From assembly GCA_024691105.1 (NCBI GenBank), contig JAILNY010000087.1, positions 1 to 19,264 on the forward strand: a stretch of DNA of 19,264 nucleotides, written 5' to 3'. Each line of letters begins with the position of its first letter. Positions within the stretch are counted from its first letter, which is position 1. Position numbers and translations under genes: made by a program. This document shows positions 13,185-19,264 of the stretch, piece by piece. This DNA is from Treponema sp. (lineage in GTDB: Bacteria > Spirochaetota > Spirochaetia > Treponematales > Treponemataceae). The notes beneath the pieces were generated by a model, which had not been told where the DNA came from, did no database searches, and saw only the letters and a list, made by a program, of their open reading frames with translations.

Positions 13185-13604
13185 TTAATTATTTGCTGCT
13201 TTTGGAGCGGCTGTCTTAGCTTTTTTCTCAGTAGCTTCTGAATCCAATTTGTAGTCAACGAGCTCAAGAATTACTACATCAGCTGCGTCTCCCTGACGGA
13301 ATCCGAGCTTAAGAACTCTTGTATAACCACCATTGCGTTCCTTCATACGAGGACCAATTTCTGTAAAAAGCTTATTAAGAACTTTTTCGTCCTGAATAAA
13401 CTTTGCTGCTTCACGACGGTTATGTACACTGTCTACTTTGCTTCTTGTGATAAGTTTTTCAGCAGACTTACGAACTTCAAGAGCCTTAGCTTTTGTAGTT
13501 GTAATGCGTTCAAATCTAAAAAGCGAAGTAACCATATTACGTGTCATAGCACGACGATGTGCAGTTGTACGTGAAAGCGGATTAAAACCAATTTTATGAT
13601 TCAT
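13185..13604 (-). CDS. rplQ: Ribosomal protein L17 (bL17), 139 aa
   Basis: This is a large-subunit protein near the tunnel exit. The family core is complete: NHKIGFNPLSRTTAHRRAMT at the N-terminus, then LFRFERITTTKAKALEVRKSAEKLITRSK, and GGYTRVLKLGFRQGDAADVVILELV. A short Lys/Ala tail (about residues 122-139) is an extension. The ATG at 13604 overlaps the rpoA stop by 11 nt, with AGGAAG upstream inside rpoA, so translation is coupled to that of the RNA polymerase alpha subunit, as in other bacteria. Confidence 0.97.
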   Translation of the reverse strand: MNHKIGFNPLSRTTAHRRAMTRNMVTSLFRFERITTTKAKALEVRKSAEKLITRSKVDSVHNRREAAKFIQDEKVLNKLFTEIGPRMKERNGGYTRVLKLGFRQGDAADVVILELVDYKLDSEATEKKAKTAAPKAANN

Positions 13605-14652
13605 CTGATTCTTCCTTTGCCTTATTCATATTAACAGCATTCTTAAGGTGGCTGTAATCAGTCATTCCAAGAGTGAGGTTCCACTCAAGAAGTTTTTCCT
13701 TAATTTCTGTCAAACTCTTCTTACCAAAGTTTCTAGTCTTAGCGATATCATCTTCTGTCTTCTTTGTTAATTCGCCGATTGTGCGAATGTTTGCATTCTT
13801 AAGACAGTTAGAAGATCTTACTGACAATTCAAGCTCTTCAACCGGTGTGTTAAGAAGAGCACGAACTCTTTCATCACCTTCATCAAGGTCATCACCGCTT
13901 GCAATGTCACTGTCATTAAAGTTTACAAAGATTGAGAAGTGATCCTTTGCAATCTTTGCAGCTTCTGCCAATGCATCTTCCGGAGCAATTGTTCCGTCAG
14001 TCCAAACCTCTAAAACCAACTTGTCATAGTCATTTCTCTGTCCTACACGACAAGGTTCAATAGCATATTTTACCTTGCGAACAGGTGTGAAGATAGCGTC
14101 CATTGGGATTGTACCAACAATACCCTCGATGTAATGTTCGTTTACTTCAGCTGGGACATAGCCTCTGCCTAAATCAACCTGAATTTCGATATCAATACGA
14201 GCGTCATCCATCATAGTAAAGATGAGCTGGTCTTTTGTCATAACTTCAAGCTGACCTTCTCTAGCAAAGTCATCACTTTTAATAGTGCCAGGACCTTTAA
14301 ATTCGTAAAGAATTGTATCCTGTTCAATGTCCTCTGGAAGCCGCAAACGGATCTGTTTCAAGCTATTCAAGATTTCCAATGTATCTTCTGCTACATTTGC
14401 AATTGCTTCAAATTCACTGGAAATGACATGAGGAACACCATCAGCATCATACGAAGTAATGCGAACAGATGAAATTGCATACCCCTGAATACTAGAAAGA
14501 AGAACACGACGCAAAGTATTTCCGACTGTTGTTCCAAATCCAGTTTCAAATGGATAAGCTGTAAACTTCCCATATTCCGCATTGTTTTCAAGATGCTCAA
14601 ATGTAATGCTTTTTGGTCTTTTAAACCCTTTAAGCAGATTTTTGCGAGCCAT
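13594..14652 (-). CDS. rpoA: RNA polymerase alpha subunit, 352 aa
   Basis: This subunit dimerises to scaffold the polymerase core. The N-terminal domain (about 1-240) contains YPFETGFGTTVGNTLRRVLL, which makes the dimer interface, and ISSEFEAIANVAEDTLEIL. After an acidic linker (DSDIASGDDLDEGDERVR), the C-terminal domain (about 268-335) keeps the DNA- and activator-contacting residues of the RSSNCLKNANIRTIGEL and RNFGKKSLTEIKEKL helices, so UP-element binding should be intact. The length is normal. The ATG follows AAGGAG and starts nine nt after rpsD. Confidence 0.98.
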   Translation of the reverse strand: MARKNLLKGFKRPKSITFEHLENNAEYGKFTAYPFETGFGTTVGNTLRRVLLSSIQGYAISSVRITSYDADGVPHVISSEFEAIANVAEDTLEILNSLKQIRLRLPEDIEQDTILYEFKGPGTIKSDDFAREGQLEVMTKDQLIFTMMDDARIDIEIQVDLGRGYVPAEVNEHYIEGIVGTIPMDAIFTPVRKVKYAIEPCRVGQRNDYDKLVLEVWTDGTIAPEDALAEAAKIAKDHFSIFVNFNDSDIASGDDLDEGDERVRALLNTPVEELELSVRSSNCLKNANIRTIGELTKKTEDDIAKTRNFGKKSLTEIKEKLLEWNLTLGMTDYSHLKNAVNMNKAKEESDES

Positions 14653-14661
14653 CTAAACTCC

Positions 14662-15297
14662 TTATCTCGAGTAGAATTCTACTACGAGCTGTTCTTTTAT
14701 ATCAGCTAAATCAGTAACTTCCTCACGGCGTGGATAAGCTGTGAATGTACCCTTAACAGCATCAGCATCTACTGATACGTAAGCGTAAGTTCCTGACTGA
14801 GAAACTTCTTTAAGTCCGTCCTGAACGACTGCAAGTTTCTTACTCTTTTCCTTTACTTCAATAACATCACCTGGTTTTACTGAATAAGACGGAATGTTTA
14901 CTGCCTTACCATTTACCAAGATGTGTCCATGAAGAACCAACTGTCTAGACTGGCTGCGGCTTACAGCAAAGTGAAGTCTAAATACAACATTGTCCAAACG
15001 TGATTCAAGGAGGCGAACAAGGTTTTCACCTGTTACACCAGGCATTCTCTGAGCTCTTTCGTATGTAAGATAGAACTGCTTTTCGAGCATTCCATACATG
15101 CGGCGAAGCTTCTGCTTTTCATGAAGCTGAATACCATATTCAGTACGTTTTCCAGTACGTCCTTTTGGATCTTTTCCAGGTGCACTGCGCTTTTTGTTAA
15201 TAGGACATTTGTCACTCTTACAGCGATCACCCTTCAAAAACAATTTTTTCTGTTCTGCTCTGCACAAACGGCAGACAGGTCCTGTATATCTTGCCAT
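14662..15297 (-). CDS. rpsD: Ribosomal protein S4 (uS4), zinc form, 211 aa
   Basis: This primary 16S rRNA binding protein nucleates the 30S body. It is the zinc-containing type: C9, C12, C26 and C31 (CRLC, then DRCKSDKC) form the metal site. The S4 RNA-binding domain is about 98-160 (RLDNVVFRLHFAVSRSQSRQ, HGHILVNGKAVN, SYSVKPGDVIEV). The C-terminal PRREEV..QLVVEFYSR is typical. In enterobacteria S4 represses its own operon by binding the leader; the gene is in the same operon here. The start ATG has AAGGAG 11 nt upstream and lies 25 nt after rpsK. Confidence 0.97.
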   Translation of the reverse strand: MARYTGPVCRLCRAEQKKLFLKGDRCKSDKCPINKKRSAPGKDPKGRTGKRTEYGIQLHEKQKLRRMYGMLEKQFYLTYERAQRMPGVTGENLVRLLESRLDNVVFRLHFAVSRSQSRQLVLHGHILVNGKAVNIPSYSVKPGDVIEVKEKSKKLAVVQDGLKEVSQSGTYAYVSVDADAVKGTFTAYPRREEVTDLADIKEQLVVEFYSR

Positions 15298-15322
15298 TAC
15301 TCGATATTCTCCTTGCTATTAC

Positions 15323-15703
15323 TTACATACGGCGTGTCTTACGTGGGCGACATCCATTGTGTGGAATAGGTGTAACGTCAGAAATTGACTTTACTTTGAG
15401 CCCTAAAGCACCAAGTGAGCGGATTGCGTTTTCGCGACCAACTCCAGGTCCTTTTACGTATACATGAACTTCACGCAAGCCATAGCTTACTGCCTTCTGA
15501 ACAGCTGTTTCTGCAACAGACTGTGCGGCAAACGGAGTAGATTTCTTTGCTCCGCGGAATCCAAGGCCTCCAGAAGATGCCCAAGAAAGAGCATTTCCCT
15601 TAAGGTCTGTAATTGTTACGATAGTGTTATTGAAAGTTGCCTGAATGTAGACATTTCCTTCATATACACTCTTCTTTTCTTTTCGCTTTTTTACAGTAGC
15701 CAC
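15323..15703 (-). CDS. rpsK: Ribosomal protein S11 (uS11), 126 aa
   Basis: This protein belongs to the 30S platform and lines the exit-site region. Recognised by VYIQATFNNTIVTITDLKGN, WASSGGLGFRGAKKSTPFAAQ, and the C-terminal RSLGALGLKVKSISDVTPIPHNG followed by CRPRKTRRM. The start codon is GTG at 15703, with GGAGGT seven nt upstream; no other in-frame start fits. It lies 16 nt after rpsM and 25 nt before rpsD. Confidence 0.97.
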   Translation of the reverse strand: MATVKKRKEKKSVYEGNVYIQATFNNTIVTITDLKGNALSWASSGGLGFRGAKKSTPFAAQSVAETAVQKAVSYGLREVHVYVKGPGVGRENAIRSLGALGLKVKSISDVTPIPHNGCRPRKTRRM

Positions 15704-15719
15704 TTAACTTACCTCCGCC

Positions 15720-16088
15720 TTATGCCTTTTTCTTGTTAGCAACAGTCTTTTTCTTACCCTTGCGAGTACGAGAGTTAGTGCGTGTGCGCTGACCACGAAC
15801 AGGAAGACCCTTTCTGTGGCGAAGTCCACGATAACAACCAATATCCATAAGACGTTTGATGTTAAGACCGATTTCTGAGCGAAGACGTCCTTCAACCTTA
15901 TATTCTGCATCGATAACTTCACGAAGTTTACCGAGGTCATCATGAGAAAGGTCATTTGCCATCATATTAGGATCGATTTTTGCTTTTTCGCAAATCTTCA
16001 TAGCTGATGAACGACCAATTCCATAAATATAAGTCAAAGCAATATTAACATGTTTATTAGGGAGGTCAACTCCCGCAATTCGAGCCAT
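15720..16088 (-). CDS. rpsM: Ribosomal protein S13 (uS13), 122 aa
   Basis: This 30S head protein contacts the P-site tRNA and bridges to the 50S subunit. The N-terminus ARIAGVDLPNKHVNIALTY, the helix-two-turn-helix region IYGIGRSSAMKICEKA, IKRLMDIGCYRGLRHRKGLP and the basic tail QRTRTNSRTRKGKKK are all present. The ATG has AAGGAG six to seven nt upstream. It follows rpmJ by 16 nt. Confidence 0.97.
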   Translation of the reverse strand: MARIAGVDLPNKHVNIALTYIYGIGRSSAMKICEKAKIDPNMMANDLSHDDLGKLREVIDAEYKVEGRLRSEIGLNIKRLMDIGCYRGLRHRKGLPVRGQRTRTNSRTRKGKKKTVANKKKA

Positions 16089-16104
16089 CTATTACTCCTT
16101 GAGC

Positions 16105-16218
16105 TTAGCCCTGACGCTGCTTATGTTTAGGGTTTGTACAAATAATGCGGACAATTCCGTTTCTTTTGATAACCTTACACTTATCGCAAATGGGCTTTAC
16201 ACTGGTTCGTACTTTCAT
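16105..16218 (-). CDS. rpmJ: Ribosomal protein L36 (bL36), zinc form, 37 aa
   Basis: This small 50S protein translates as MKVRTSVKPICDKCKVIKRN and continues GIVRIICTNPKHKQRQG, the full length for the family. C11, C14, C27 and H32 form the zinc site, so this is the zinc-dependent type. The ATG at 16218 has the purine run GGGGGA a few bases upstream. It is the first gene after the 119-nt gap that follows secY and directly after a large hairpin, so it may begin a separately controlled alpha operon. Confidence 0.97.
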   Translation of the reverse strand: MKVRTSVKPICDKCKVIKRNGIVRIICTNPKHKQRQG

Positions 16219-16230
16219 AAAAGTCCCCCA

Positions 16231-16308
16231 AGAAAATGTGATATATTCCCGATTATGGCAATTCGCAATGAACTACAATCGAGTTTGATAAATATATCAC
16301 AATTTTCT
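16231..16308 (-). promoter_or_regulatory. Large leader hairpin upstream of rpmJ
   Basis: In the transcript, AGAAAA-T-TGTGATATATT (16308-16291) pairs with AATATATCACA-TTTTCT (16247-16231): 17 bp with one bulged T. After a 7-nt bulge (16290-16284), CTCGATT (16283-16277) pairs with AATCGGG (16254-16248), which directly adjoins the outer arm. The 22-nt apical part can add a short TTC/GAA stem. The structure ends one base before the purine-rich ribosome site of rpmJ. It could be a translational operator for a ribosomal protein such as S4, a processing site, or an attenuator, since TTTTCTT follows the central stem. A weak promoter (TTGAAA at 16327-16332, 17 nt, TAGAAA) is also possible in this gap. 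Confidence 0.55.
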
Positions 16309-16337
16309 ATTTTTAATCTACTGGTATTTCAAAAAAT

Positions 16338-17675
16338 CTACAAATTTCTTGAACGAATTTTACCTTTCTTTATAAATCCATCCTGATGATGCATCTTAAG
16401 AAGGGCTTCAATCTGGGCCATTGTATCCGTTGCAACACCAACCATGATGATCAACGAAGTTCCACCCATCAGAGTTGTTACAGCTGCAGGGAACTTAAAA
16501 ATCATCTGGATTACTGTAGGAATTACAGCAATTGCTGCTAAGAACAATGAACCTGGGAATACCAGTCTGTTCAATATCTTCTGCAGAGTTACTTCCGTTT
16601 TGTCTGCACTTACACCAGGAATGGAGCCGCCGTTTTCCCTGATCTGCTTTGCAATTTCTGTAGGGTTCAGTGTTACCTGAGTGTAGAAGTATGCAAAGAA
16701 TACGATAAGTACAACCTGCAAAATGTTATACCAAAGACCCATTGGGTTAAGGAAGCTTGAAAGCACCTGTACCCATTTTGGAGCACTTTCACCCTGAGCT
16801 GCTACAGATGAAATTACCTGTAATGGCAACTGAAGGAATGAAGAAGCAAAAATCAATGGAATAACGTTTGAAGGATTTACCTTAAACGGAATGTATGTAC
16901 TCTGACCGCCATACATTTTTCTGCCTACTACGCGTTTAGCATAGTGAACAGGAATCTTTCTCTCGCCGCCTTCTTCAAAAGCAACAAGAGCAATTACTGC
17001 AACATAAATAACGAGAGCAGCAATTACAAACATAAAGTTAATTGTTCCACTCTGAACCTGTGTTACAAGCTGGCTGATTGCGTCTGGAATACGAGCTACA
17101 ATACCGGCAAAGATCATGATAGAAATACCATTTCCAATACCACGAGCTGTAATCTGATCACCAAGCCATACAGTAATCATAGATCCAGTTGTTACAGTTA
17201 ACATTGCTAGAAGTTTAAATGCAACTTCATTATTAAGAGAAATGACACCAATATTCTTTGCGTATACTGTTACAGCGAATGACTGAATCAAACAAACGAA
17301 TATTGTACCTACTCTTGTCCACAATGCAAACTTCTGCTGACCACCATCTTCCATAATAGATCTTTTCATAGAAGGGAAAACGATAAGCAAAAGCTGCATA
17401 ATGATCTGTGTAGAGATGTAAGGCATAACACCCAACATGAACACAGAAAAGTTAGAGAATGCACCACCAACAAAGAAGTCCATATAATTAGCAAAAGCAT
17501 TACTTTTGTTTTGTTGTAATAAATTTTCAAAGTGTTCGATCAATGCCTGAGCATCTATACCAGGGATGGTAAGAACGCATCCCAGGCGATAGATAGCCAA
17601 AACAGCAAGGGTAAACAAAAGTCTGCTACGAAGTTCTTTTACTTTGAACATATTAACTAATGAGTTGCCTGCCAT
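16338..17675 (-). CDS. secY: Protein translocase subunit SecY, 445 aa
   Basis: This is the channel-forming subunit of the SecYEG translocon in the inner membrane. Ten hydrophobic segments can be traced, the first (LLFTLAVLAIYRLGCVLTIPGI) ending in the plug region. Family blocks include GVMPYISTQIIMQLLLIVFPSMK, the cytoplasmic loop GGERKIPVHYAKRVVGRKMYGGQSTYIPFKVN that binds SecA and ribosomes, NPTEIAKQIRENGGSIPGV and the C-terminal IEALLKMHHQDGFIKKGKIRSRNL. The length is normal. The ATG has GGAG upstream and begins 15 nt after rplO. As in enterobacteria, rpmJ follows it with no adk, map or infA. Confidence 0.98.
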   Translation of the reverse strand: MAGNSLVNMFKVKELRSRLLFTLAVLAIYRLGCVLTIPGIDAQALIEHFENLLQQNKSNAFANYMDFFVGGAFSNFSVFMLGVMPYISTQIIMQLLLIVFPSMKRSIMEDGGQQKFALWTRVGTIFVCLIQSFAVTVYAKNIGVISLNNEVAFKLLAMLTVTTGSMITVWLGDQITARGIGNGISIMIFAGIVARIPDAISQLVTQVQSGTINFMFVIAALVIYVAVIALVAFEEGGERKIPVHYAKRVVGRKMYGGQSTYIPFKVNPSNVIPLIFASSFLQLPLQVISSVAAQGESAPKWVQVLSSFLNPMGLWYNILQVVLIVFFAYFYTQVTLNPTEIAKQIRENGGSIPGVSADKTEVTLQKILNRLVFPGSLFLAAIAVIPTVIQMIFKFPAAVTTLMGGTSLIIMVGVATDTMAQIEALLKMHHQDGFIKKGKIRSRNL

Positions 17676-17690
17676 TTATAAACTCCAGTC

Positions 17691-18161
17691 TTAGTCTTTT
17701 TTCTCTGCAGAGATGAGGTTTACAGTTCCGCCGGCTTTTTCAATTTTTGCCTTTGCAGCTGCAGAAATCTTATCTACATTGAAAGTAAGTTTTTTAGTAA
17801 TTTCTCCGTCAGCAAGAATCTTTACTGTAAGGTTTGAACCTTTCAAAAGACCTTTCTCAACAAGAGTTTTTGCATCAACGGTTTCACCGTCTGAATATTT
17901 TGCATTGATGTCAGAAACATTAAAGCATGCATATTCTTTTTTGAACGGAAAGTTAGAGAAACCTCTCTGTGCAATACGACGGAACAAAGGCATCTGACCA
18001 CCTTCAAATCCGATGTATACTTTTCCGCCAGAACGAGACTGCTGTCCCTTATTACCGCGTCCTGCTGTAGAACCACGGCCAGAAGAAGAACCACGGCCTA
18101 CTCTTCTGTCCTTTTTGTTTGCACCATAAGGTGCAGTCAAAGTTGGATTGTAATCTGCCAT
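17691..18161 (-). CDS. rplO: Ribosomal protein L15 (uL15), 156 aa
   Basis: This 50S protein acts late in assembly and has a long basic N-terminal extension that threads into rRNA. The Gly/Arg-rich part GRGSSSGRGSTAGRGNKGQQ (22-41), GFEGGQMPLFRRIAQRGFSN and the C-terminal KAGGTVNLI are diagnostic. The ATG lies two nt after the rpmD stop (TAATTATG), with GAGGAG inside the end of rpmD, so the two are coupled. Confidence 0.97.
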   Translation of the reverse strand: MADYNPTLTAPYGANKKDRRVGRGSSSGRGSTAGRGNKGQQSRSGGKVYIGFEGGQMPLFRRIAQRGFSNFPFKKEYACFNVSDINAKYSDGETVDAKTLVEKGLLKGSNLTVKILADGEITKKLTFNVDKISAAAKAKIEKAGGTVNLISAEKKD

Positions 18162-18163
18162 AA

Positions 18164-18343
18164 TTAGATCTCCTCTACCTTAACCAGGTGTGCTACTGCA
18201 GCAACCATACCGCGGATTGCCGGTGTATCTTCCTGTACAACTGAAGAACTGATTTTCTTCAAACCAAGGCTGCGAACAGTTGCAACCTTTTCTGGTTTCT
18301 GACCAATTGTACTTCTTGTAAGTGTAATCTTAAGTTTTGCCAT
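18164..18343 (-). CDS. rpmD: Ribosomal protein L30 (uL30), 59 aa
   Basis: This small 50S protein translates as MAKLKITLTRSTIGQKPEKV and goes on with ATVRSLGLKKISSSVVQEDT and PAIRGMVAAVAHLVKVEEI. The S-x-I-G...T-x-x-x-L-G-L-x-K pattern is the L30 signature, and the length of about 60 residues is typical of bacterial L30. It starts three nt after the rpsE stop and ends two nt before rplO. Confidence 0.97.
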   Translation of the reverse strand: MAKLKITLTRSTIGQKPEKVATVRSLGLKKISSSVVQEDTPAIRGMVAAVAHLVKVEEI

Positions 18344-18346
18344 CGA

Positions 18347-18862
18347 TTAACCCCACAACTCATCCAGAGTCTTACCTCTGTTCTTTGCAATACTACCGGC
18401 ATTCATCATGTGTTCAATTGCATCAAATGTAGCGCGAACAACGTTTACTGATGTACTTGAGCCCAAAGACTTAGAAAGAACATCAGTTGCTCCAGCTGCA
18501 TCGAGAATTGCACGAACTGCACCACCGGCAATAATACCAGTACCTGAACAAGCAGGTTTTAACAATACTTCAGAACTCTTATATTTACCGATTACATCGT
18601 GTGGAATAGTTCCGTTTTTCATCGGCATAGTAATAAGGTTTTTCTTTGCCTTGTCAATGCTCTTTTTAATTGCTTCAGATACGTCATTAGCTTTACCAAA
18701 TCCGTATCCTACGCGACCTTTCTGGTCGCCTACAACTGTAAGAGCAGCAAAAGACATACGACGTCCACCTTTTACTGTCTTAGAAGTTCTTTTAAGAGTA
18801 ACGAGTTTTTCAACAAACTCCTTCTCTTTTGGATCTTTATCAAAATTCTTCTGGTGTTCCAT
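18347..18862 (-). CDS. rpsE: Ribosomal protein S5 (uS5), 171 aa
   Basis: This 30S protein takes part in decoding fidelity and mRNA entry. The double-stranded-RNA binding part is about 15-80 (LKRTSKTVKGGRRMSFAALT, VGDQKGRVGYGFGKANDVSEA). The C-terminal part has LLKPACSGTGIIAGGAVRAILDAAG and VVRATFDAIEHM. The length is normal. AGGAG, overlapping the rplR stop codon, precedes the ATG at 18862, so translation is coupled to rplR. Confidence 0.97.
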   Translation of the reverse strand: MEHQKNFDKDPKEKEFVEKLVTLKRTSKTVKGGRRMSFAALTVVGDQKGRVGYGFGKANDVSEAIKKSIDKAKKNLITMPMKNGTIPHDVIGKYKSSEVLLKPACSGTGIIAGGAVRAILDAAGATDVLSKSLGSSTSVNVVRATFDAIEHMMNAGSIAKNRGKTLDELWG

Positions 18863-18870
18863 AGTGTCTC

Positions 18871-19233
18871 CTAGAACTGGATACCCGCAGCGCGAGTTCC
18901 TTCTGCAAGGGCTTTTACAACACCGTGATAAAGATATCCGTTACGATCGAAAACGATTGCTGTAATATTCTTATCCTTAAGGCGTGCACCCAGTGCTTCA
19001 CCAAGCTTTGCAGCACCTTCAGTATTTGGCTTAAGTGATGCAAATTCTTTTTCCATTGTCGAAATCGAAGCGAGAGTTTTACCCTCATCATCATTGATAA
19101 CCTGTACAAAAAGGTTCTTGTTACTTCGAGTTACTGTCATGCGTGGGCGTTCTGCCGTTCCATAAACAGACTTACGAATATGAATCTTTCTGTGAAGGCG
19201 TTTTCTGTCTTTGTCATTCAGTTTCTTAAACAT
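18871..19233 (-). CDS. rplR: Ribosomal protein L18 (uL18), 120 aa
   Basis: This is a 5S rRNA binding protein of the 50S central protuberance. The features are the basic N-terminus KKLNDKDRKRLHRKIHIRKS, GTAERPRMTVTRSNKNLFVQVINDDEGKTLAS, and the C-terminal VFDRNGYLYHGVVKALAEGTRAAGIQF. The ATG at 19233 has AAGGTG upstream and lies 11 nt after the stop of the preceding gene. Confidence 0.97.
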   Translation of the reverse strand: MFKKLNDKDRKRLHRKIHIRKSVYGTAERPRMTVTRSNKNLFVQVINDDEGKTLASISTMEKEFASLKPNTEGAAKLGEALGARLKDKNITAIVFDRNGYLYHGVVKALAEGTRAAGIQF

Positions 19234-19244
19234 ATAGCTTCACC

Positions 19245-19264
19245 TTATTTAACACCAGTCTTAC
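19245..19264 (-). CDS. rplF: Ribosomal protein L6, C-terminal end only (partial)
   Basis: Only the last codons are in the window: they read Lys-Thr-Gly-Val-Lys followed by TAA, preceded by the end of a codon consistent with Gly. L6 proteins usually end in a GKTG-K-like tail, and rplF precedes rplR in the spc operon. The call therefore rests mainly on position plus this short match. Confidence 0.75.

Noticed and set aside
16219..16337. A hidden small gene (adk, map or infA remnant) between secY and rpmJ
   Set aside because: No frame of useful length is open on the minus strand and the sequence is accounted for by the long inverted repeat.
1..19264. Mobile element, prophage or defence island
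   Set aside because: No transposase, integrase, terminal repeat pair, phage structural gene or nuclease is visible; the tRNA is intact with no integrase beside it.

Overview
The window looks like a piece of a spirochaete chromosome, most likely a Treponema. This is inferred from the gene content, the order rplO-secY-rpmJ-rpsM-rpsK-rpsD-rpoA-rplQ with no adk, map or infA between secY and rpmJ, a small zinc-ribbon gene closing that operon, and the protein sequences. The species cannot be named from sequence reading alone. Almost every gene lies on the minus strand; only a tRNA-Glu and an hsp20 gene are on the plus strand.

In the direction of transcription, from the right edge: (1) 12932-19264 is the end of the spc operon and the alpha operon: rplF (last codons only), rplR, rpsE, rpmD, rplO, secY, rpmJ, rpsM, rpsK, rpsD, rpoA, rplQ and a zinc-ribbon gene, closed by an intrinsic terminator at 12871-12907. 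The two small genes rpmD and rpmJ are included. Spacing is tight throughout except for a 119-nt gap between secY and rpmJ, which can fold into a long hairpin. (2) 7949-12803 is a complete branched-chain amino-acid type ABC importer. livJ (binding lipoprotein) has its own promoter, an operator-like palindrome and a terminator. livH-livM-livG-livF follow from a second promoter. (3) 2500-7946 continues with short gaps on the same strand: a CBS-ACT sensor-type protein, an unrecognised 486-residue protein, a lone PTS EIIA-type protein, transketolase and an RlpA/SPOR cell-wall protein. (4) 1-2382 holds tRNA-Glu(CTC), an unrecognised lipoprotein, a class I methyltransferase, and hsp20 transcribed away from the methyltransferase.

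The least ordinary signals are regulatory. hsp20 has a sigma-54 type promoter (GG-N10-GC) and a leader with two GNRA-loop hairpins. The divergent methyltransferase has a promoter placed so that transcription should begin at the ATG, giving a leaderless mRNA. A hairpin of about 24 bp precedes rpmJ and could be the local counterpart of the alpha-operon leader. An 18-bp palindrome overlaps the livJ -10 and start site. GC-rich, CGCG-containing intergenic islands, one with a 17-bp tandem repeat, follow the 3' ends of three minus-strand genes. The protein candidates for new biology are the 486-residue protein, the zinc-ribbon protein and the CBS-ACT protein tied to amino-acid import. No phage, insertion sequence, CRISPR array or defence system is visible.
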